Positions 23,891-33,351 of a stretch of DNA of 62,022 nucleotides are shown here, piece by piece. The notes under the pieces were generated by a model, which ran no database searches, was not told where the DNA came from, and was given only the letters and a program-made list of their open reading frames with translations. Position numbers and translations under genes: made by a program. Positions within the stretch are counted from its first letter, which is position 1; every line of letters begins with the position of its first letter. The DNA lies in NCBI GenBank assembly GCA_021648405.1, contig JAKISX010000003.1, forward strand, positions 1-62,022. The letters are read 5' to 3'. The stretch is from Sulfurimonas sp. GTDB taxonomy: Bacteria > Campylobacterota > Campylobacteria > Campylobacterales > Sulfurimonadaceae.

Positions 23891-25237
23891 TTAGCGAGGA
23901 ATTGCTCCTGCTCCGCCCATTTGCCCCATCATTGCTTGTAAGTCTTTCATTCCATTTTTACCCGATAATTTTTTAGCCATTTTACCTGCATTTTTGAACT
24001 GTTTAATCATGCGATTAATCTCTATTTGCGTAAGTCCACAACCTTGCGCTATACGTTGTTTTCGAGAATTATTTAATAGGTCTGGATCTTCTCTTTCTTT
24101 TTTAGTCATAGAGCCTACCATCGATTTTATATTTTTAAATTCGCTTGAATTTTCCATATCAAAATCTTTAAGTGCTTTAGACATATTTCCCATTCCTGGA
24201 ATCATACCCATAAGAGATTTCATAGAACCCATCTTCTTCATTTGTTCCATCTGAGCTAAAAAATCATTGAAGTTAAATTTACCTTTTTTAATTTTTTGAG
24301 TTAATTGTTTTGCTGATTTTTCATCTATGATATCAGCGGTTTTTTCAGCAAGTCCCTCAACATCACCAAACCCCATAAGACGGTTTACAATACGCTCAGG
24401 CACAAAAACTTCTAAATCTTGCATTTTTTCACCATTACCGATGAAACGAAGTGGTACTTGAACTTGACTCGACAACCCAAGAGCTACGCCACCTTTAGCA
24501 TCGCCATCATATTTTGAAAGAATTACACCATCAATTCCAATCTTTTGTTTAAATGTAGTAGCGGTGCGAACAGCATCTTGACCAGTCATAGAATCTGCTA
24601 CATAAAAAATTTCACTTGGATTTGCTGCTTTTTTAACGGCTTGTAGTTCATCCATAAGTTCATCATCAATAGCTAAACGACCAGCTGTATCTATTAAAAC
24701 TACATCATAAATTCCAGATTTTGCTTTTTTAAGTGCAGCTTTTACAACCTCTACTGGATTTTTAATAGCTTCATCCTCAAAAAGTTCAACCTCTATTTGA
24801 GTTGTAATTTGACGAAGTTGCTCAACTGCTGCTAAACGCTGTAAATCGGCTGCGACAATTAAAACTTTTTTTTGTTTGTTTTTTAAATATGTTGCTAATT
24901 TGCCTGTTGTAGTTGTTTTACCAGAACCTTGAAGTCCTGTCATTAAGATTACTGTTGGAGGGTTTGGAGCAAAGATAAAACCTTTATTCCCACCAATTTC
25001 TAGTAATTCGTAAAGAGTATCTCTCATTACATCTAAAAACTGATCTTTACCTATCCCTTTAGCTTTAGTACCCTCTTGAACTTTAATTATTAATTCTTTA
25101 ACAACTTTATGATTTACATCCGCTTTAAGAAGTGATTTTTTTAACTCATCTAATGCTTTTTTAAGTGCCTTTTCATCATCAAATGTGCGAATTTTTTTAA
25201 TGGCTGCTGTAAATGAATTAGTTAGTGACTCAAACAT
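23891..25237 (-). CDS. ffh: Signal recognition particle GTPase Ffh
   Basis: A 448-residue protein. N domain (1-85), G domain with the P-loop GLQGSGKTTTTGKLA (about 105-119), DTAGR and the TKYDG-like SKYDGDAKGG, then a methionine-rich M domain ending in MGQMGGAGAIPR that binds SRP RNA and signal peptides. It delivers nascent membrane proteins to FtsY. A good extended -10 (TGTTATAAT) lies upstream. Normal length; no missing residues. Confidence 0.98.
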   Translation of the reverse strand: MFESLTNSFTAAIKKIRTFDDEKALKKALDELKKSLLKADVNHKVVKELIIKVQEGTKAKGIGKDQFLDVMRDTLYELLEIGGNKGFIFAPNPPTVILMTGLQGSGKTTTTGKLATYLKNKQKKVLIVAADLQRLAAVEQLRQITTQIEVELFEDEAIKNPVEVVKAALKKAKSGIYDVVLIDTAGRLAIDDELMDELQAVKKAANPSEIFYVADSMTGQDAVRTATTFKQKIGIDGVILSKYDGDAKGGVALGLSSQVQVPLRFIGNGEKMQDLEVFVPERIVNRLMGFGDVEGLAEKTADIIDEKSAKQLTQKIKKGKFNFNDFLAQMEQMKKMGSMKSLMGMIPGMGNMSKALKDFDMENSSEFKNIKSMVGSMTKKEREDPDLLNNSRKQRIAQGCGLTQIEINRMIKQFKNAGKMAKKLSGKNGMKDLQAMMGQMGGAGAIPR

Positions 25238-25271
25238 AAAATACCTTTTTAGTAGATGTTAAATTTCTTAA

Positions 25272-25277
25272 ATTATA
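25272..25277 (-). promoter_or_regulatory. Extended -10 element of ffh
   Basis: The minus strand reads TTGTTATAATTT, a TGnTATAAT element 35 bp before the ffh start codon. Confidence 0.5.
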
Positions 25278-25320
25278 ACAAAATGGGGCTTTTGGTTTGC
25301 TTATCTATTGTAAGGGAAAA

Positions 25321-25605
25321 CTATTTACCAATAGTTAGTGAAAATTCTTCTAATTCAGAGACAGAGTATTTTGCAATTTGGGCTTTCATAAGCTCTGCTT
25401 TTGAACTACCGTATGAACCATCCATATAACCTTTAAGAGAGATAGCAATTTCGGCATGGGTCATTTGAGAAACATCTAAACCTATTCCTAGAGCTTTTTT
25501 ACTCCAATCTTTTCCATGACAAAACGCACATGTTTTAGCATTTACAGTAGCCATCAAAGTTGTAGTTGTGATTAATGAAATAATTAATATGCTAATTTTT
25601 TTCAT
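25321..25605 (-). CDS. Small periplasmic cytochrome c (c553-like)
   Basis: A 94-residue exported monohaem cytochrome. I place the start at MKKISILII (25605) because AAGGAA precedes it and this gives a clean signal peptide; an upstream ATG would add eleven residues with no export logic. The mature part begins with CAFCH, and methionines in the helix region (VSQMTHAE, YMDGSYG) could provide the sixth ligand. Such c553-type proteins shuttle electrons between the bc1 complex and terminal reductases or oxidases in this phylum. It stands alone between ffh and the YaiI gene. Confidence 0.88.
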   Translation of the reverse strand: MKKISILIISLITTTTLMATVNAKTCAFCHGKDWSKKALGIGLDVSQMTHAEIAISLKGYMDGSYGSSKAELMKAQIAKYSVSELEEFSLTIGK

Positions 25606-25766
25606 CTTTTTCCTTCGGATAATACATTTATCAACCAAATACTATAAAGGGTTGAGTTCATTAAAATACACACAATTATAGTTTTAATTACTTAAATCCA
25701 AAGTTAATAATTTCTAAAACTAATTTTACTTAATAAAAATTTAAATAATTGCAAGTATGTATTATA

Positions 25767-26222
25767 TTAAGGGCACTTTATTTTTCCTAAAAATGCATTT
25801 AACTGATTAGCAAATAACTCTGCATCTTTTTTTGAAAAAGGCTTTGGACCACCTGTCATCTCTCCACTTTCACGAATTTTTTCCATCAAGTTTCTCATTG
25901 CAAGGTATTGTTTAATATTATCAACACTATAAAGTTCACCCCTATGATCTATGGCATGTGCATTTTTACTTATGATTCTATCTGCTAATGGGATATCGGC
26001 TGTTATTACTAAGTCACCCTCTTTTGTCATCTCAACTATTTTATGATCAGCTTCATCTGCACCTTGCTCAACTATGATATATTCTATTAAACTAGACTTT
26101 CCAATATTGATTTTTTTATTTGCTATAACTATTGTTGAAATTTTCAAACGCTCAATCTGTTTGAGAAGAATTGGTTTTAATGAATTTACAAAAGCATCAC
26201 CATCTACATATATTTTAAACAT
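25767..26222 (-). CDS. YaiI/YqxD family protein (DUF188, PIN-like fold)
   Basis: A 151-residue cytoplasmic protein of the UPF0178 family. Characteristic blocks are VDGDAF near the N-terminus, GADEADHKI, DLVITADIPLADR, and the C-terminal TGGPKPFSKKD. The conserved aspartates suggest a PIN-like nuclease fold, but no activity is established for the family. It is the last gene of the run and overlaps the DUF429/GIY-YIG gene by 8 bp. Confidence 0.9.
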   Translation of the reverse strand: MFKIYVDGDAFVNSLKPILLKQIERLKISTIVIANKKINIGKSSLIEYIIVEQGADEADHKIVEMTKEGDLVITADIPLADRIISKNAHAIDHRGELYSVDNIKQYLAMRNLMEKIRESGEMTGGPKPFSKKDAELFANQLNAFLGKIKCP

Positions 26223-27174
26223 TTAGCAACTCCAATTTTTTCTCTTTACTTAGTTGTTTTATTGCATATTCTCTTTGCATTGCATTAACTTTGTCATCAC
26301 AGTTTTCATAGTAAACTAACTTCACTGGTCTTCTAGCTTTCGTATATTTCGCACCGAGTTTTGTACCGTTATGTTCTTTTACTCTTCTATGTAAATCAGT
26401 TGTAATTCCAGTGTAGAGTGTATTATCATTACATCTTATCATATATACTTTCCACATGCTAATAGGTGTTACAAATGTATTTACTCCATCAACCTGATAA
26501 AACTTTACCTCATTATATTGACAATATTTTATACAATATCCACACACTAAAGAGTCTAGCATATCTTCGTAATCTTTTAGACCCTGCCCTTTTAAAGTGC
26601 TAATATCTTTTTTTAGTATATCGTGTGAAAATAACTCTTTTTTTAAGTAGTTTTTATAAATTTCTAATTGCTCTTTTATAAACTTCGTTGAGCGACCTTT
26701 TTTTCTTTTGTATTGCAAAATTTTATGATTATTAAAACACATTGCGATTGTGGAGTGGGTATATACTTCAAAAATTACTTTATCTGATTTATAATCTCTT
26801 TTAAACCCATACTCTGAGAGTTTTTTAAACAAAACTTCACTTCTAATTTGTGGAGAATATTTTGTAAGTATTTTTTTATTTGCTGGAAGCATTGCAATTT
26901 TATATTTTGCAAAGTCTTTATTGAATTTTTTTTCTACTTCACGATTGCCTGTTTCATTTGGCACAATAAGTGGAGCATCAACTCCAACATAAATTTTATA
27001 GTCTTTATATTTTTGTATCTCTTGGATAATCTCATCAATTGATTTAATAAGTTTTAGATCTAAAATTTTTAATTTTTTTGCATACGAATTTGATTCTAGG
27101 ACACAAAAGCCTGAAAGGTTTTTCTCTCCCCAAGCTAAATCTATACCTATATACACACTATTCAAAGTGTACAA
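26215..27174 (-). CDS. Fusion of a DUF429 domain with a GIY-YIG endonuclease domain
   Basis: A 319-residue two-domain protein. Residues about 6-225 match DUF429, predicted to have an RNase H-like fold (IGIDLAWGEKN at the start, VGVDAPL, then PQIRSEVLF, EVYTHSTI). Residues about 238-319 are a GIY-YIG domain of the YhbQ/UPF0213 type (VYMIRC, LYTGIT, R in DLHRRVKEHN, E in MQREYAIK). Single GIY-YIG proteins of this type are common; this pairing is unusual. It overlaps the RluA-type gene by 17 bp. The fusion is one continuous frame with no sign of a frameshift. A nucleic-acid processing role is inferred. Confidence 0.85.
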   Translation of the reverse strand: MYTLNSVYIGIDLAWGEKNLSGFCVLESNSYAKKLKILDLKLIKSIDEIIQEIQKYKDYKIYVGVDAPLIVPNETGNREVEKKFNKDFAKYKIAMLPANKKILTKYSPQIRSEVLFKKLSEYGFKRDYKSDKVIFEVYTHSTIAMCFNNHKILQYKRKKGRSTKFIKEQLEIYKNYLKKELFSHDILKKDISTLKGQGLKDYEDMLDSLVCGYCIKYCQYNEVKFYQVDGVNTFVTPISMWKVYMIRCNDNTLYTGITTDLHRRVKEHNGTKLGAKYTKARRPVKLVYYENCDDKVNAMQREYAIKQLSKEKKLELLNV

Positions 27175-27892
27175 AAGCCTTTGGTTCAGGTGCAGTAAAT
27201 TCCATACCTAAAAGTCTAACTTTAAAAGCGTGAAGCATAACTCTTTTTGCTCTGCGGCCACCATATTGTTCATCTCCAACTATTGGATGATCAACATAGC
27301 GTAAGTGTGTACGAATCTGATGGGTGCGTCCATGGTGGATGATACACTTTATTTTTGTTTTTTTACTTCCTACAAGATCAGGGAAAAATTCACTTCTTGC
27401 AGGTTTTCCTTTACTAGATACATTTGAAGTTGCACGATTATTTTTTTTTGTAGTGTAGATTGGCTTGTCAACCTCGATAGGTTCACTCATAATACCCTCA
27501 ACCCATGCGATATACTCTTTATAAACTTTATTCTTTTTAAACTCACCGATAGCTTTTAGACGAAATTCTTCATTTTTAACAAGCATTAAAACTCCGCTTG
27601 TTTCGCGGTCAAGTCTATGAAGCAGTTTAACATCTTTATACATTCTCTCAATCTCATCAGAGTTAACATATGGTGGTTTGTCCACTACTAATATATTGTC
27701 ATTTTCAAATATAATTTTTGGTTTTTCAACCTTTATAACACGAAAAGATGTCTTATCATCAAGCTCGCCACGAGCTATCATAACTTTTTTATTTCCAACA
27801 TATACAAGTCCGCGATCAATCATCGATTTTGCAGCTCCATTAGAGATACCCTCTTGTGCAGCTACTAATTTATAAGCTTTTTCTTTTGCCAT
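27158..27892 (-). CDS. RluA-family pseudouridine synthase
   Basis: A 244-residue RNA-modifying enzyme with an S4-like N-terminus (1-60) and the catalytic motif HRLDRETSG, whose second aspartate-region residue is the nucleophile. HHGRTHQIRTHLRYVDHPIVGDEQYGG is also typical, quoted here only in part: GRTHQIRTHL. It isomerises uridines in 23S rRNA or tRNA; which site cannot be told. One-base overlap with the waaA stop codon, and 17-bp overlap with the next gene. Confidence 0.93.
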   Translation of the reverse strand: MAKEKAYKLVAAQEGISNGAAKSMIDRGLVYVGNKKVMIARGELDDKTSFRVIKVEKPKIIFENDNILVVDKPPYVNSDEIERMYKDVKLLHRLDRETSGVLMLVKNEEFRLKAIGEFKKNKVYKEYIAWVEGIMSEPIEVDKPIYTTKKNNRATSNVSSKGKPARSEFFPDLVGSKKTKIKCIIHHGRTHQIRTHLRYVDHPIVGDEQYGGRRAKRVMLHAFKVRLLGMEFTAPEPKAFVHFE

Positions 27893-29058
27893 TAGTTTAT
27901 TTCCTTAATTTTATCTATCACTTTATCTAAGTTTATTATTTGTTCAACCATTGATGGTGGTAATTTTTCACATGCTATAAATGCTTCGTAAATCTCATTT
28001 GGTTCAACATATTGAACATGGTGCACATACTTAAACAATTCTTTTTGATGAAAAAAATGTTTGCCTGTAATTATTTGACATCCAAAAAAAGCAGGTTCAA
28101 GTGGATTGTGTCCACCTACATCAGCCTTAAAAGCTCCACCTAAAACTGCTATATCACTTATGGCATAAATATTATTTAATTCACCCATAGCATCTACTAA
28201 AATCAAGTCTGCATCAAAATTTGCTTTATCTGAAAACTTTGATAAATTCAAAGAATTATCTTTGGCATATTTTTGCATCAACTCATAAACATTACCAAAT
28301 CTCTCAGGATGCCTAGGCACTATTATGAGTTTAGAATCTTTTTCTTTTTTATACTTTATAAACGCTTTTAAGATTGATTCTTCTTCACCTTCATGAGTAC
28401 TTCCTGCTACTATTGTCTTAGTGTGAGGTTTTTGATACTCATTTGTCTTTTTTATCTTACCAGCGAGTTTAATATTACCAATAACTTCTATATTTCTAGC
28501 ACCCAAAGCTAAAAATCGATTTTTATCAGCATCACTTTGAGCATAAATAACTTCTACATATTTAAGCATTTTTCTATAAAACCAAGCAAATTGCAAATAT
28601 TTTTTTGCACTTTTTTCAGATATTCTAGCATTTAAAAGAATTACCTTTGAGCCTCTTGAGGCAGCTATAACAAATAACATGTACCAAAACTCAGCTTCTA
28701 AAACAACTAAAACTTTTTGCTTACTCATCCAAAATGGTAAGAACATTTCATAAGGTAAATATCTAACCTCTGCATCATATTTTTTAGCTTCTGCTTGACC
28801 CGTATGGGTTATTGTAGTTATTTTTATATCTTCATTTTTTAACCTATCTAAAACGGGTTTTAATGCTCTTGCTTCACCGAGTGAACATACATGAAACCAA
28901 ATACCATTTTTGGTTTTAAATTTTTTGTTTTTTAAAAGGAAAAATCTTGATGGGATTGAGTCTTTATATTTTGGCTTAAACGACAGAAAAATCAAAAGTG
29001 GCAATGCTATAACATATAGCATTACACTTAAAATGAAATATAAAAAAGTAAAAGGCAA
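27892..29058 (-). CDS. waaA: 3-deoxy-D-manno-octulosonic acid transferase
   Basis: A 388-residue glycosyltransferase (GT30) that attaches Kdo to lipid A on the inner face of the inner membrane. It has an N-terminal membrane anchor, GIWFHVCSLGEA with the catalytic glutamate, and the nucleotide-sugar region with GSTHEGEEE and GGAFKADVGGHNPLEPAFFG (cited as GGHNPLEPA). The start is TTG at 29058, four bases after the upstream stop. The neighbourhood with the FlgZ-like and Nif3 genes is the same as in Helicobacter pylori (HP0957-HP0959). Confidence 0.95.
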   Translation of the reverse strand: MPFTFLYFILSVMLYVIALPLLIFLSFKPKYKDSIPSRFFLLKNKKFKTKNGIWFHVCSLGEARALKPVLDRLKNEDIKITTITHTGQAEAKKYDAEVRYLPYEMFLPFWMSKQKVLVVLEAEFWYMLFVIAASRGSKVILLNARISEKSAKKYLQFAWFYRKMLKYVEVIYAQSDADKNRFLALGARNIEVIGNIKLAGKIKKTNEYQKPHTKTIVAGSTHEGEEESILKAFIKYKKEKDSKLIIVPRHPERFGNVYELMQKYAKDNSLNLSKFSDKANFDADLILVDAMGELNNIYAISDIAVLGGAFKADVGGHNPLEPAFFGCQIITGKHFFHQKELFKYVHHVQYVEPNEIYEAFIACEKLPPSMVEQIINLDKVIDKIKEIN

Positions 29059-29062
29059 AGCC

Positions 29063-29776
29063 CTACTCTTGAGTTAAATCCACATAAAGGATACGCCCAC
29101 AATGTGGACAGTTTGTAATATCTTCAGCTTTGATAACATCAGCATAAACTTTATCACCAATAGTCATATTACACCCTCTACATGCTTGTTCTTCAACTTT
29201 AACAACAGTTGTATTTTTAGCCCAACGACGAATTTTTTGATAAAAAGTTAAACCTTTTTGATTTACATTACTCAAAAGTTTTTCTTTTTTAATAAAAACT
29301 TGTTGTCTAGCTTCGTTTATCATCTTTAATTTTTCATCAACTTCAGTTTTTACTATCTCTAAATTTGACTCAACATCTACTAAAGATTCTTTTGCAGCTT
29401 CAATTTGCTCTTTTTTATTGCTAACAATTTTTTCTAAACGTTCAATCTCTTCATTTGCAAAAGTAACTTGCTCTTTTGCAATCTCTTCTTCAAGCTGAAG
29501 CGATTTCATCTCACGCTCAGTTTTTATATCTTTACTTTTTTTAGAGTTATCTTCAAGTTTTTGAGAAAGTTCTGCTAGATGAAGTTCATTTTTAGATTTT
29601 TTAAGCTCTTCTTCTTTAATCTCATTGCTTAAGTTTTCAATATCTTTATCTATACTGTTTTTTTTTGCTACTGCTGCTTCATATTTATAGTTAGCCTCTT
29701 CAATTTGAGGTTCAAAAGCATCAATTTCTTGATCAACTATTGATAGGTCTATAAGTTGTTTTAAGTGCGGATTCAT
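29063..29776 (-). CDS. flgZ: Coiled-coil zinc-ribbon protein, FlgZ/HP0958 family
   Basis: A 237-residue protein with a long coiled coil (about 15-165) and a C-terminal C4 zinc ribbon (CRGC and CPHC, about 200-230). In H. pylori HP0958 binds RpoN and flaA mRNA and is needed for flagella. The start is set at MNPHLKQ (29776), which has AAGGAGA five bases upstream; the ATG 48 bases earlier has none and would overlap the Nif3 gene. Symbol assigned by family and neighbourhood. Confidence 0.88.
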   Translation of the reverse strand: MNPHLKQLIDLSIVDQEIDAFEPQIEEANYKYEAAVAKKNSIDKDIENLSNEIKEEELKKSKNELHLAELSQKLEDNSKKSKDIKTEREMKSLQLEEEIAKEQVTFANEEIERLEKIVSNKKEQIEAAKESLVDVESNLEIVKTEVDEKLKMINEARQQVFIKKEKLLSNVNQKGLTFYQKIRRWAKNTTVVKVEEQACRGCNMTIGDKVYADVIKAEDITNCPHCGRILYVDLTQE

Positions 29777-29789
29777 TAATCTCCTTCGA

Positions 29790-30512
29790 TTAAATATATG
29801 TAAAAGGGTTCTTTGATGATGCAATTATAGCTTCTAAACCTAAATTTTTCAAATGTTTTTGTAAAATTTCACTAAAAAAGCATTCACTTTCAAAATGTCC
29901 AATATCAATAAGTGATAAATTTATACTTTTTGCTTGCATTGCATCGTGATATTTTATATCTCCAGTTAAGAAGCATTCGGCAGTAATTTCAGGGATTAAA
30001 GAGCACCCTGAACCAGTTGTTAAAACTGCCGTTTTTATAAAGTTTGAGCATTTTACAAATTTTGTATTTTTTAATAAAAATTTTTCTTTTACATTTTGGA
30101 TAAATTTATCAAAATTTTCATTAATGTCAAGATAAATTCCAAATCCATCTTGCTTTATAATCTTATATCCTAAAATTTCTTTTGCTACAAATTCATTCAA
30201 ATGTGTTTTATCAAAGTTAGTATGCATCGCAATATTTGAAATATTTTTTTTTATCATTTTTTGAAGCAAATTTGATGGATATTTATCAAAATTAATTTGC
30301 TTTAAACCACTAAAGATAATTGGATGATGAGTTATTAAAAGCGTATCAACATCTAGTGAATCTATCAACTCATCATCAACATCTATACTTAGTACTATCT
30401 TTTTTATTTCTTGATGAAGCGAACCTACTTGAATTCCTGAATTATCCCACTCTTCTTGTAGTTCAAAGGGAGATATTTCATCAAGTATTTTATATATTTG
30501 GGACAACTTCAT
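29790..30512 (-). CDS. Nif3-like dinuclear metal centre protein
   Basis: A 240-residue protein of the NIF3/YbgI/YqfO family, which forms a toroidal hexamer with a two-metal site. Conserved histidines appear in LLITHHPIIFSG and MHTNFD, and the C-terminal DIGHFESECF completes the site. Its biochemical role is unsettled (GTP cyclohydrolase 1 type 2 and metal chaperone roles have been proposed). Two bases separate it from the TPR gene. HP0959 is the Helicobacter counterpart. Confidence 0.92.
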   Translation of the reverse strand: MKLSQIYKILDEISPFELQEEWDNSGIQVGSLHQEIKKIVLSIDVDDELIDSLDVDTLLITHHPIIFSGLKQINFDKYPSNLLQKMIKKNISNIAMHTNFDKTHLNEFVAKEILGYKIIKQDGFGIYLDINENFDKFIQNVKEKFLLKNTKFVKCSNFIKTAVLTTGSGCSLIPEITAECFLTGDIKYHDAMQAKSINLSLIDIGHFESECFFSEILQKHLKNLGLEAIIASSKNPFTYI

Positions 30513-30514
30513 AT

Positions 30515-31141
30515 CTATTCTTTTTCTAATTTTGCTAACTCTTCTTTTGCCTCTTGAAAATCAGGATTTAACTTTATTGCTTTTTGATACATCTCTTGTG
30601 CTGCTTCTTCATTTTCCATATCTAACATCAAGTTTCCATAGTTGTAGTATGTAACAGGATTTGCATCATTAATGGCTAGAGAATCATTCAAATGTAACTT
30701 AGCGGAAGAAAACTGTTTTTCTTTTCTATAAACAGAAGCTAAAGAATTGTGTACAAATTCATCATTGTTATTTATATCTAGTGAGCGCCTATAATATCTA
30801 ATAGCGTTCATATTATCATCAATACTTGCACTTATATAGCCTAATTTAAACAAAATCTCTGTATCGTTTGGTGCTTTTACATCTGCTTCTATCAAAAATG
30901 CTAAAGATTTTTGAGCATCACCCTCTTCAAAAGCTTCATCTGCTTTTTGAATTAATTCTGATGCACTAAATGGAGAAAATGAGTCCATCCCTTTGTCTTC
31001 ATTATTTGAATCTAAATCTGAATTTTGATTTGAATTTGAATTTTGATTTCCATCCCGACTTTGTAAAGTTTGAATATGTTCAAAAACTTTATATGCAAAA
31101 AAAGCAGATATACCTAACATAATTAACTGTAATGTTGTCAT
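30515..31141 (-). CDS. TPR-repeat protein with N-terminal membrane anchor
   Basis: A 208-residue protein. It begins with a hydrophobic helix (4-20) followed by a polar linker rich in N, S and Q (about 27-55), then at least three tetratricopeptide repeats (about 63-205), the clearest being ILFKLGYISASIDDNMNAIRYY and the last, ending in PDFQEAKEEL. The repeats probably face the cytoplasm or periplasm as a docking surface. It lies between the M23 peptidase and Nif3 genes with very short gaps, so it is co-transcribed. No specific function recognised. Confidence 0.85.
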   Translation of the reverse strand: MTTLQLIMLGISAFFAYKVFEHIQTLQSRDGNQNSNSNQNSDLDSNNEDKGMDSFSPFSASELIQKADEAFEEGDAQKSLAFLIEADVKAPNDTEILFKLGYISASIDDNMNAIRYYRRSLDINNNDEFVHNSLASVYRKEKQFSSAKLHLNDSLAINDANPVTYYNYGNLMLDMENEEAAQEMYQKAIKLNPDFQEAKEELAKLEKE

Positions 31142-31146
31142 TTTTT

Positions 31147-31983
31147 TTATAACCTTTTGTTTAATAATTTTATCAATTGTAACGGATCAACTTGTACACC
31201 GCTAACTCTAGCAGAAAAATGCAAATGAGGACCTGTTACTCTACCACTTACACCTGAGAGACCAATAATTTGTCCTTTTTTAACTCTCTGGTTCTTTTTA
31301 ACATTAAAACTGCTCATATGGGAATAACCTATATAAATACCCCTACCATGGTCAATTATGACTGAACCACCAGAATAGAATCTGTCTTTGACCAAAACTA
31401 CTACTCCGTCATTACTAGATATAAGAGGAGTTCCAACTTTTGCTCTAAAATCTGTTCCACTATGATAACCACTTAAACTACCGTTATACATTCTAGCATT
31501 ACCAAAATCACTCGTTATTTTAGAATTTAATGGCATTATAAACTTTGTCTTAAGGTATGATTCTTCTGTAAAACTGTTGTAAATACTCATAGCTTCTTTG
31601 TATTCTTTTGCTGCTCTTATTTTATTTGATTTATTTAAAGAAACTTTTCCTTTAGCAACTCTAAGAATCTCTTTTTTGTATTTTCCATCAACTATACGAA
31701 GATTAATTATGTGAAATTTCATTTTGGAACTATTTTCTCTATAATTAACTATTAGTTTTAAATTTTTAGCTTTTTCGTAGTAACTAATAGGGATTAAAAC
31801 AAAATTATTATATATTTTAAATCTTTTTTTATCTATACGCACATGTTTATACTCTATGTTGTCGTTTTTGTCAAACTCAATAAATACAGTTTTTCCATTT
31901 GCAATAGTTGAGCTTGACATATTAAAACCAAAACCACTAAGTGAACATACTAAGACTAATGTTAAAATAAAATACTTCATCAA
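31147..31983 (-). CDS. M23 family peptidoglycan peptidase
   Basis: A 278-residue exported protein: signal peptide (1-19), a beta-rich middle region (25-105), then a LytM/M23 domain (about 155-270) with zinc ligands in HSGTDFR and [10 protein letters not shown] and the second histidine in GYSHMSS. All zinc-binding residues are present, so it is probably an active endopeptidase cutting peptide cross-links, as the cell-shape enzymes of Helicobacter do. ATGA overlap (4 bp) with smpB. Which member of the Csd/Pgp set it matches cannot be decided by eye. Confidence 0.9.
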   Translation of the reverse strand: MMKYFILTLVLVCSLSGFGFNMSSSTIANGKTVFIEFDKNDNIEYKHVRIDKKRFKIYNNFVLIPISYYEKAKNLKLIVNYRENSSKMKFHIINLRIVDGKYKKEILRVAKGKVSLNKSNKIRAAKEYKEAMSIYNSFTEESYLKTKFIMPLNSKITSDFGNARMYNGSLSGYHSGTDFRAKVGTPLISSNDGVVVLVKDRFYSGGSVIIDHGRGIYIGYSHMSSFNVKKNQRVKKGQIIGLSGVSGRVTGPHLHFSARVSGVQVDPLQLIKLLNKRL

Positions 31984-32432
31984 TAATCTTTCATAGCTCT
32001 TTGTATGTCTCGTTTCATATCTTTTTCTTTTAAATCTTGTCTTTTGTCATGTAATTGTTTACCCTTAGCGATGGCTATTTGAATTTTTACAAGGTTTCTC
32101 GCATTGAAATAAAGTTGAAGCGGGACTATTGTATATCCATCTTTTTCAACTGCTTTTTTCATCTTCACTAATTGTTTTTTATGTAAAAGAAGCTTTCTAC
32201 TGCCACGCTCTTCATGTGTATAATAATGATGTGTAGTCTCCAGCCTTCCAATATGAGCATTAAAAAGAAAAGCTTCACCATTTACAAAACGGATAAAACT
32301 ATCTTTTAAATTTACTCTATTTGCACGAATACCTTTTACTTCACTACCAGCTAAAACCAATCCAGCCTCAAATTTTTCTTCAATAAAATAATCATGATAG
32401 GCTTTTTTATTTTTAGCTACTGTTTCGCCCAT
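31980..32432 (-). CDS. smpB: SsrA-binding protein SmpB
   Basis: A 150-residue protein that binds tmRNA to rescue stalled ribosomes. The barrel carries [20 protein letters not shown] and the C-terminal tail [18 protein letters not shown] is typical. Normal length. No tmRNA gene is visible near it. It begins a run of closely spaced genes down to 25767. Confidence 0.97.
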   Translation of the reverse strand: MGETVAKNKKAYHDYFIEEKFEAGLVLAGSEVKGIRANRVNLKDSFIRFVNGEAFLFNAHIGRLETTHHYYTHEERGSRKLLLHKKQLVKMKKAVEKDGYTIVPLQLYFNARNLVKIQIAIAKGKQLHDKRQDLKEKDMKRDIQRAMKDY

Positions 32433-32554
32433 TATTTCTTTTTCCTTGTTTTTATAATTGAACTCTCTGATTAATTATATCTCATAATGCTTAAACATTA
32501 TTTTGCCTAGTTTATAGGGGACATTCCAGTATGAATTTAAGTTACCACTCCAAC

Positions 32555-32582
32555 TAGATTCCGTGTCAAACACGGAATGACG
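32555..32582 (-). repeat. 28-nt covarying palindrome, copy 1, overlapping the end of ispE
   Basis: On the minus strand it reads CGTCA, stem TTCCGTG, loop TTTGA, stem CACGGAA, TCTA. Two further elements of the same length, ends and loop pattern but different stem sequence occur at 37494-37521 and 61599-61626. The ispE stop codon (TGA, 32566-32568) lies in the loop. Confidence 0.85.
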
Positions 32583-33348
32583 GAATAACCCTAAAAAAAC
32601 TACTACCACTACCACTAAAGTAATAGCCTTCTTTATGATGTTTTTGTAATTTTTTGTACTCTTTTAATGCTGGTGAAAACAGATCATTTGCCTCTTTTGG
32701 CGAAAAAAAATCTAAAACTTCTAAACTCTTAGTTTGCTTTAGCCTCTGAACCTCAGCGTATGAAATTGGATTATAAAAATTTTCTCTGTAAGATATATAA
32801 ACTTTTGGAGTTGAAATTTCAATATTAGGAGTATATATATCAAAATTTAGTAATTGTTCTTCAAACTCTTCTACAATTTCGCCAATTCCACTAACATTAG
32901 CACTGTTATATCCATATATGAAAAATGGAACATCTGCTCCAACTTTTAATCCAATTTGTGCGAGTTCATTTAAAGAAAGCTCTAAATGCAAAACTTCATT
33001 ACACATTTTAAGATAAGTTGCCGCGTCACTACTTCCACCACCAAGTCCTGCGAAAGCTGGGATATTTTTAACTACTTTTATAGCATACCTCTTCATAAGG
33101 TCTTTAAGCGACTCACTTCTTGTATATTCTAATAAATGTATGTATGCTTTGTAAATTGTATTTTGTTCTACTATGCATGAAAAATTACCAATAATTTCAA
33201 AATTTTCATAGTCTTTTGGCTCAAATGATAACTCATCATATAAATTATTTACCCTCATAAAACGAGAAATTATTTCATGATAATTACCTCTGGTTCCTGT
33301 TATTTTTAAAAAAATATTAACTTTAGCATAAGCCCTGTATATCTTCAT
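32566..33348 (-). CDS. ispE: 4-diphosphocytidyl-2-C-methyl-D-erythritol kinase
   Basis: A 260-residue GHMP-fold kinase of the non-mevalonate isoprenoid pathway. The substrate motif AYAKVNIFLKI opens the protein, the ATP loop PAFAGLGGGSSDAATYL lies near 93-109, and GSGSSFF near the end is the third GHMP motif. The last residues (IPSFRV) and the stop codon are encoded by a 28-nt palindromic repeat, so the natural C-terminus appears to have been replaced or cut by that element. All catalytic motifs are upstream of it. Three bases after csrA. Confidence 0.93.
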   Translation of the reverse strand: MKIYRAYAKVNIFLKITGTRGNYHEIISRFMRVNNLYDELSFEPKDYENFEIIGNFSCIVEQNTIYKAYIHLLEYTRSESLKDLMKRYAIKVVKNIPAFAGLGGGSSDAATYLKMCNEVLHLELSLNELAQIGLKVGADVPFFIYGYNSANVSGIGEIVEEFEEQLLNFDIYTPNIEISTPKVYISYRENFYNPISYAEVQRLKQTKSLEVLDFFSPKEANDLFSPALKEYKKLQKHHKEGYYFSGSGSSFFRVIPSFRV

Positions 33349-33351
33349 AAT

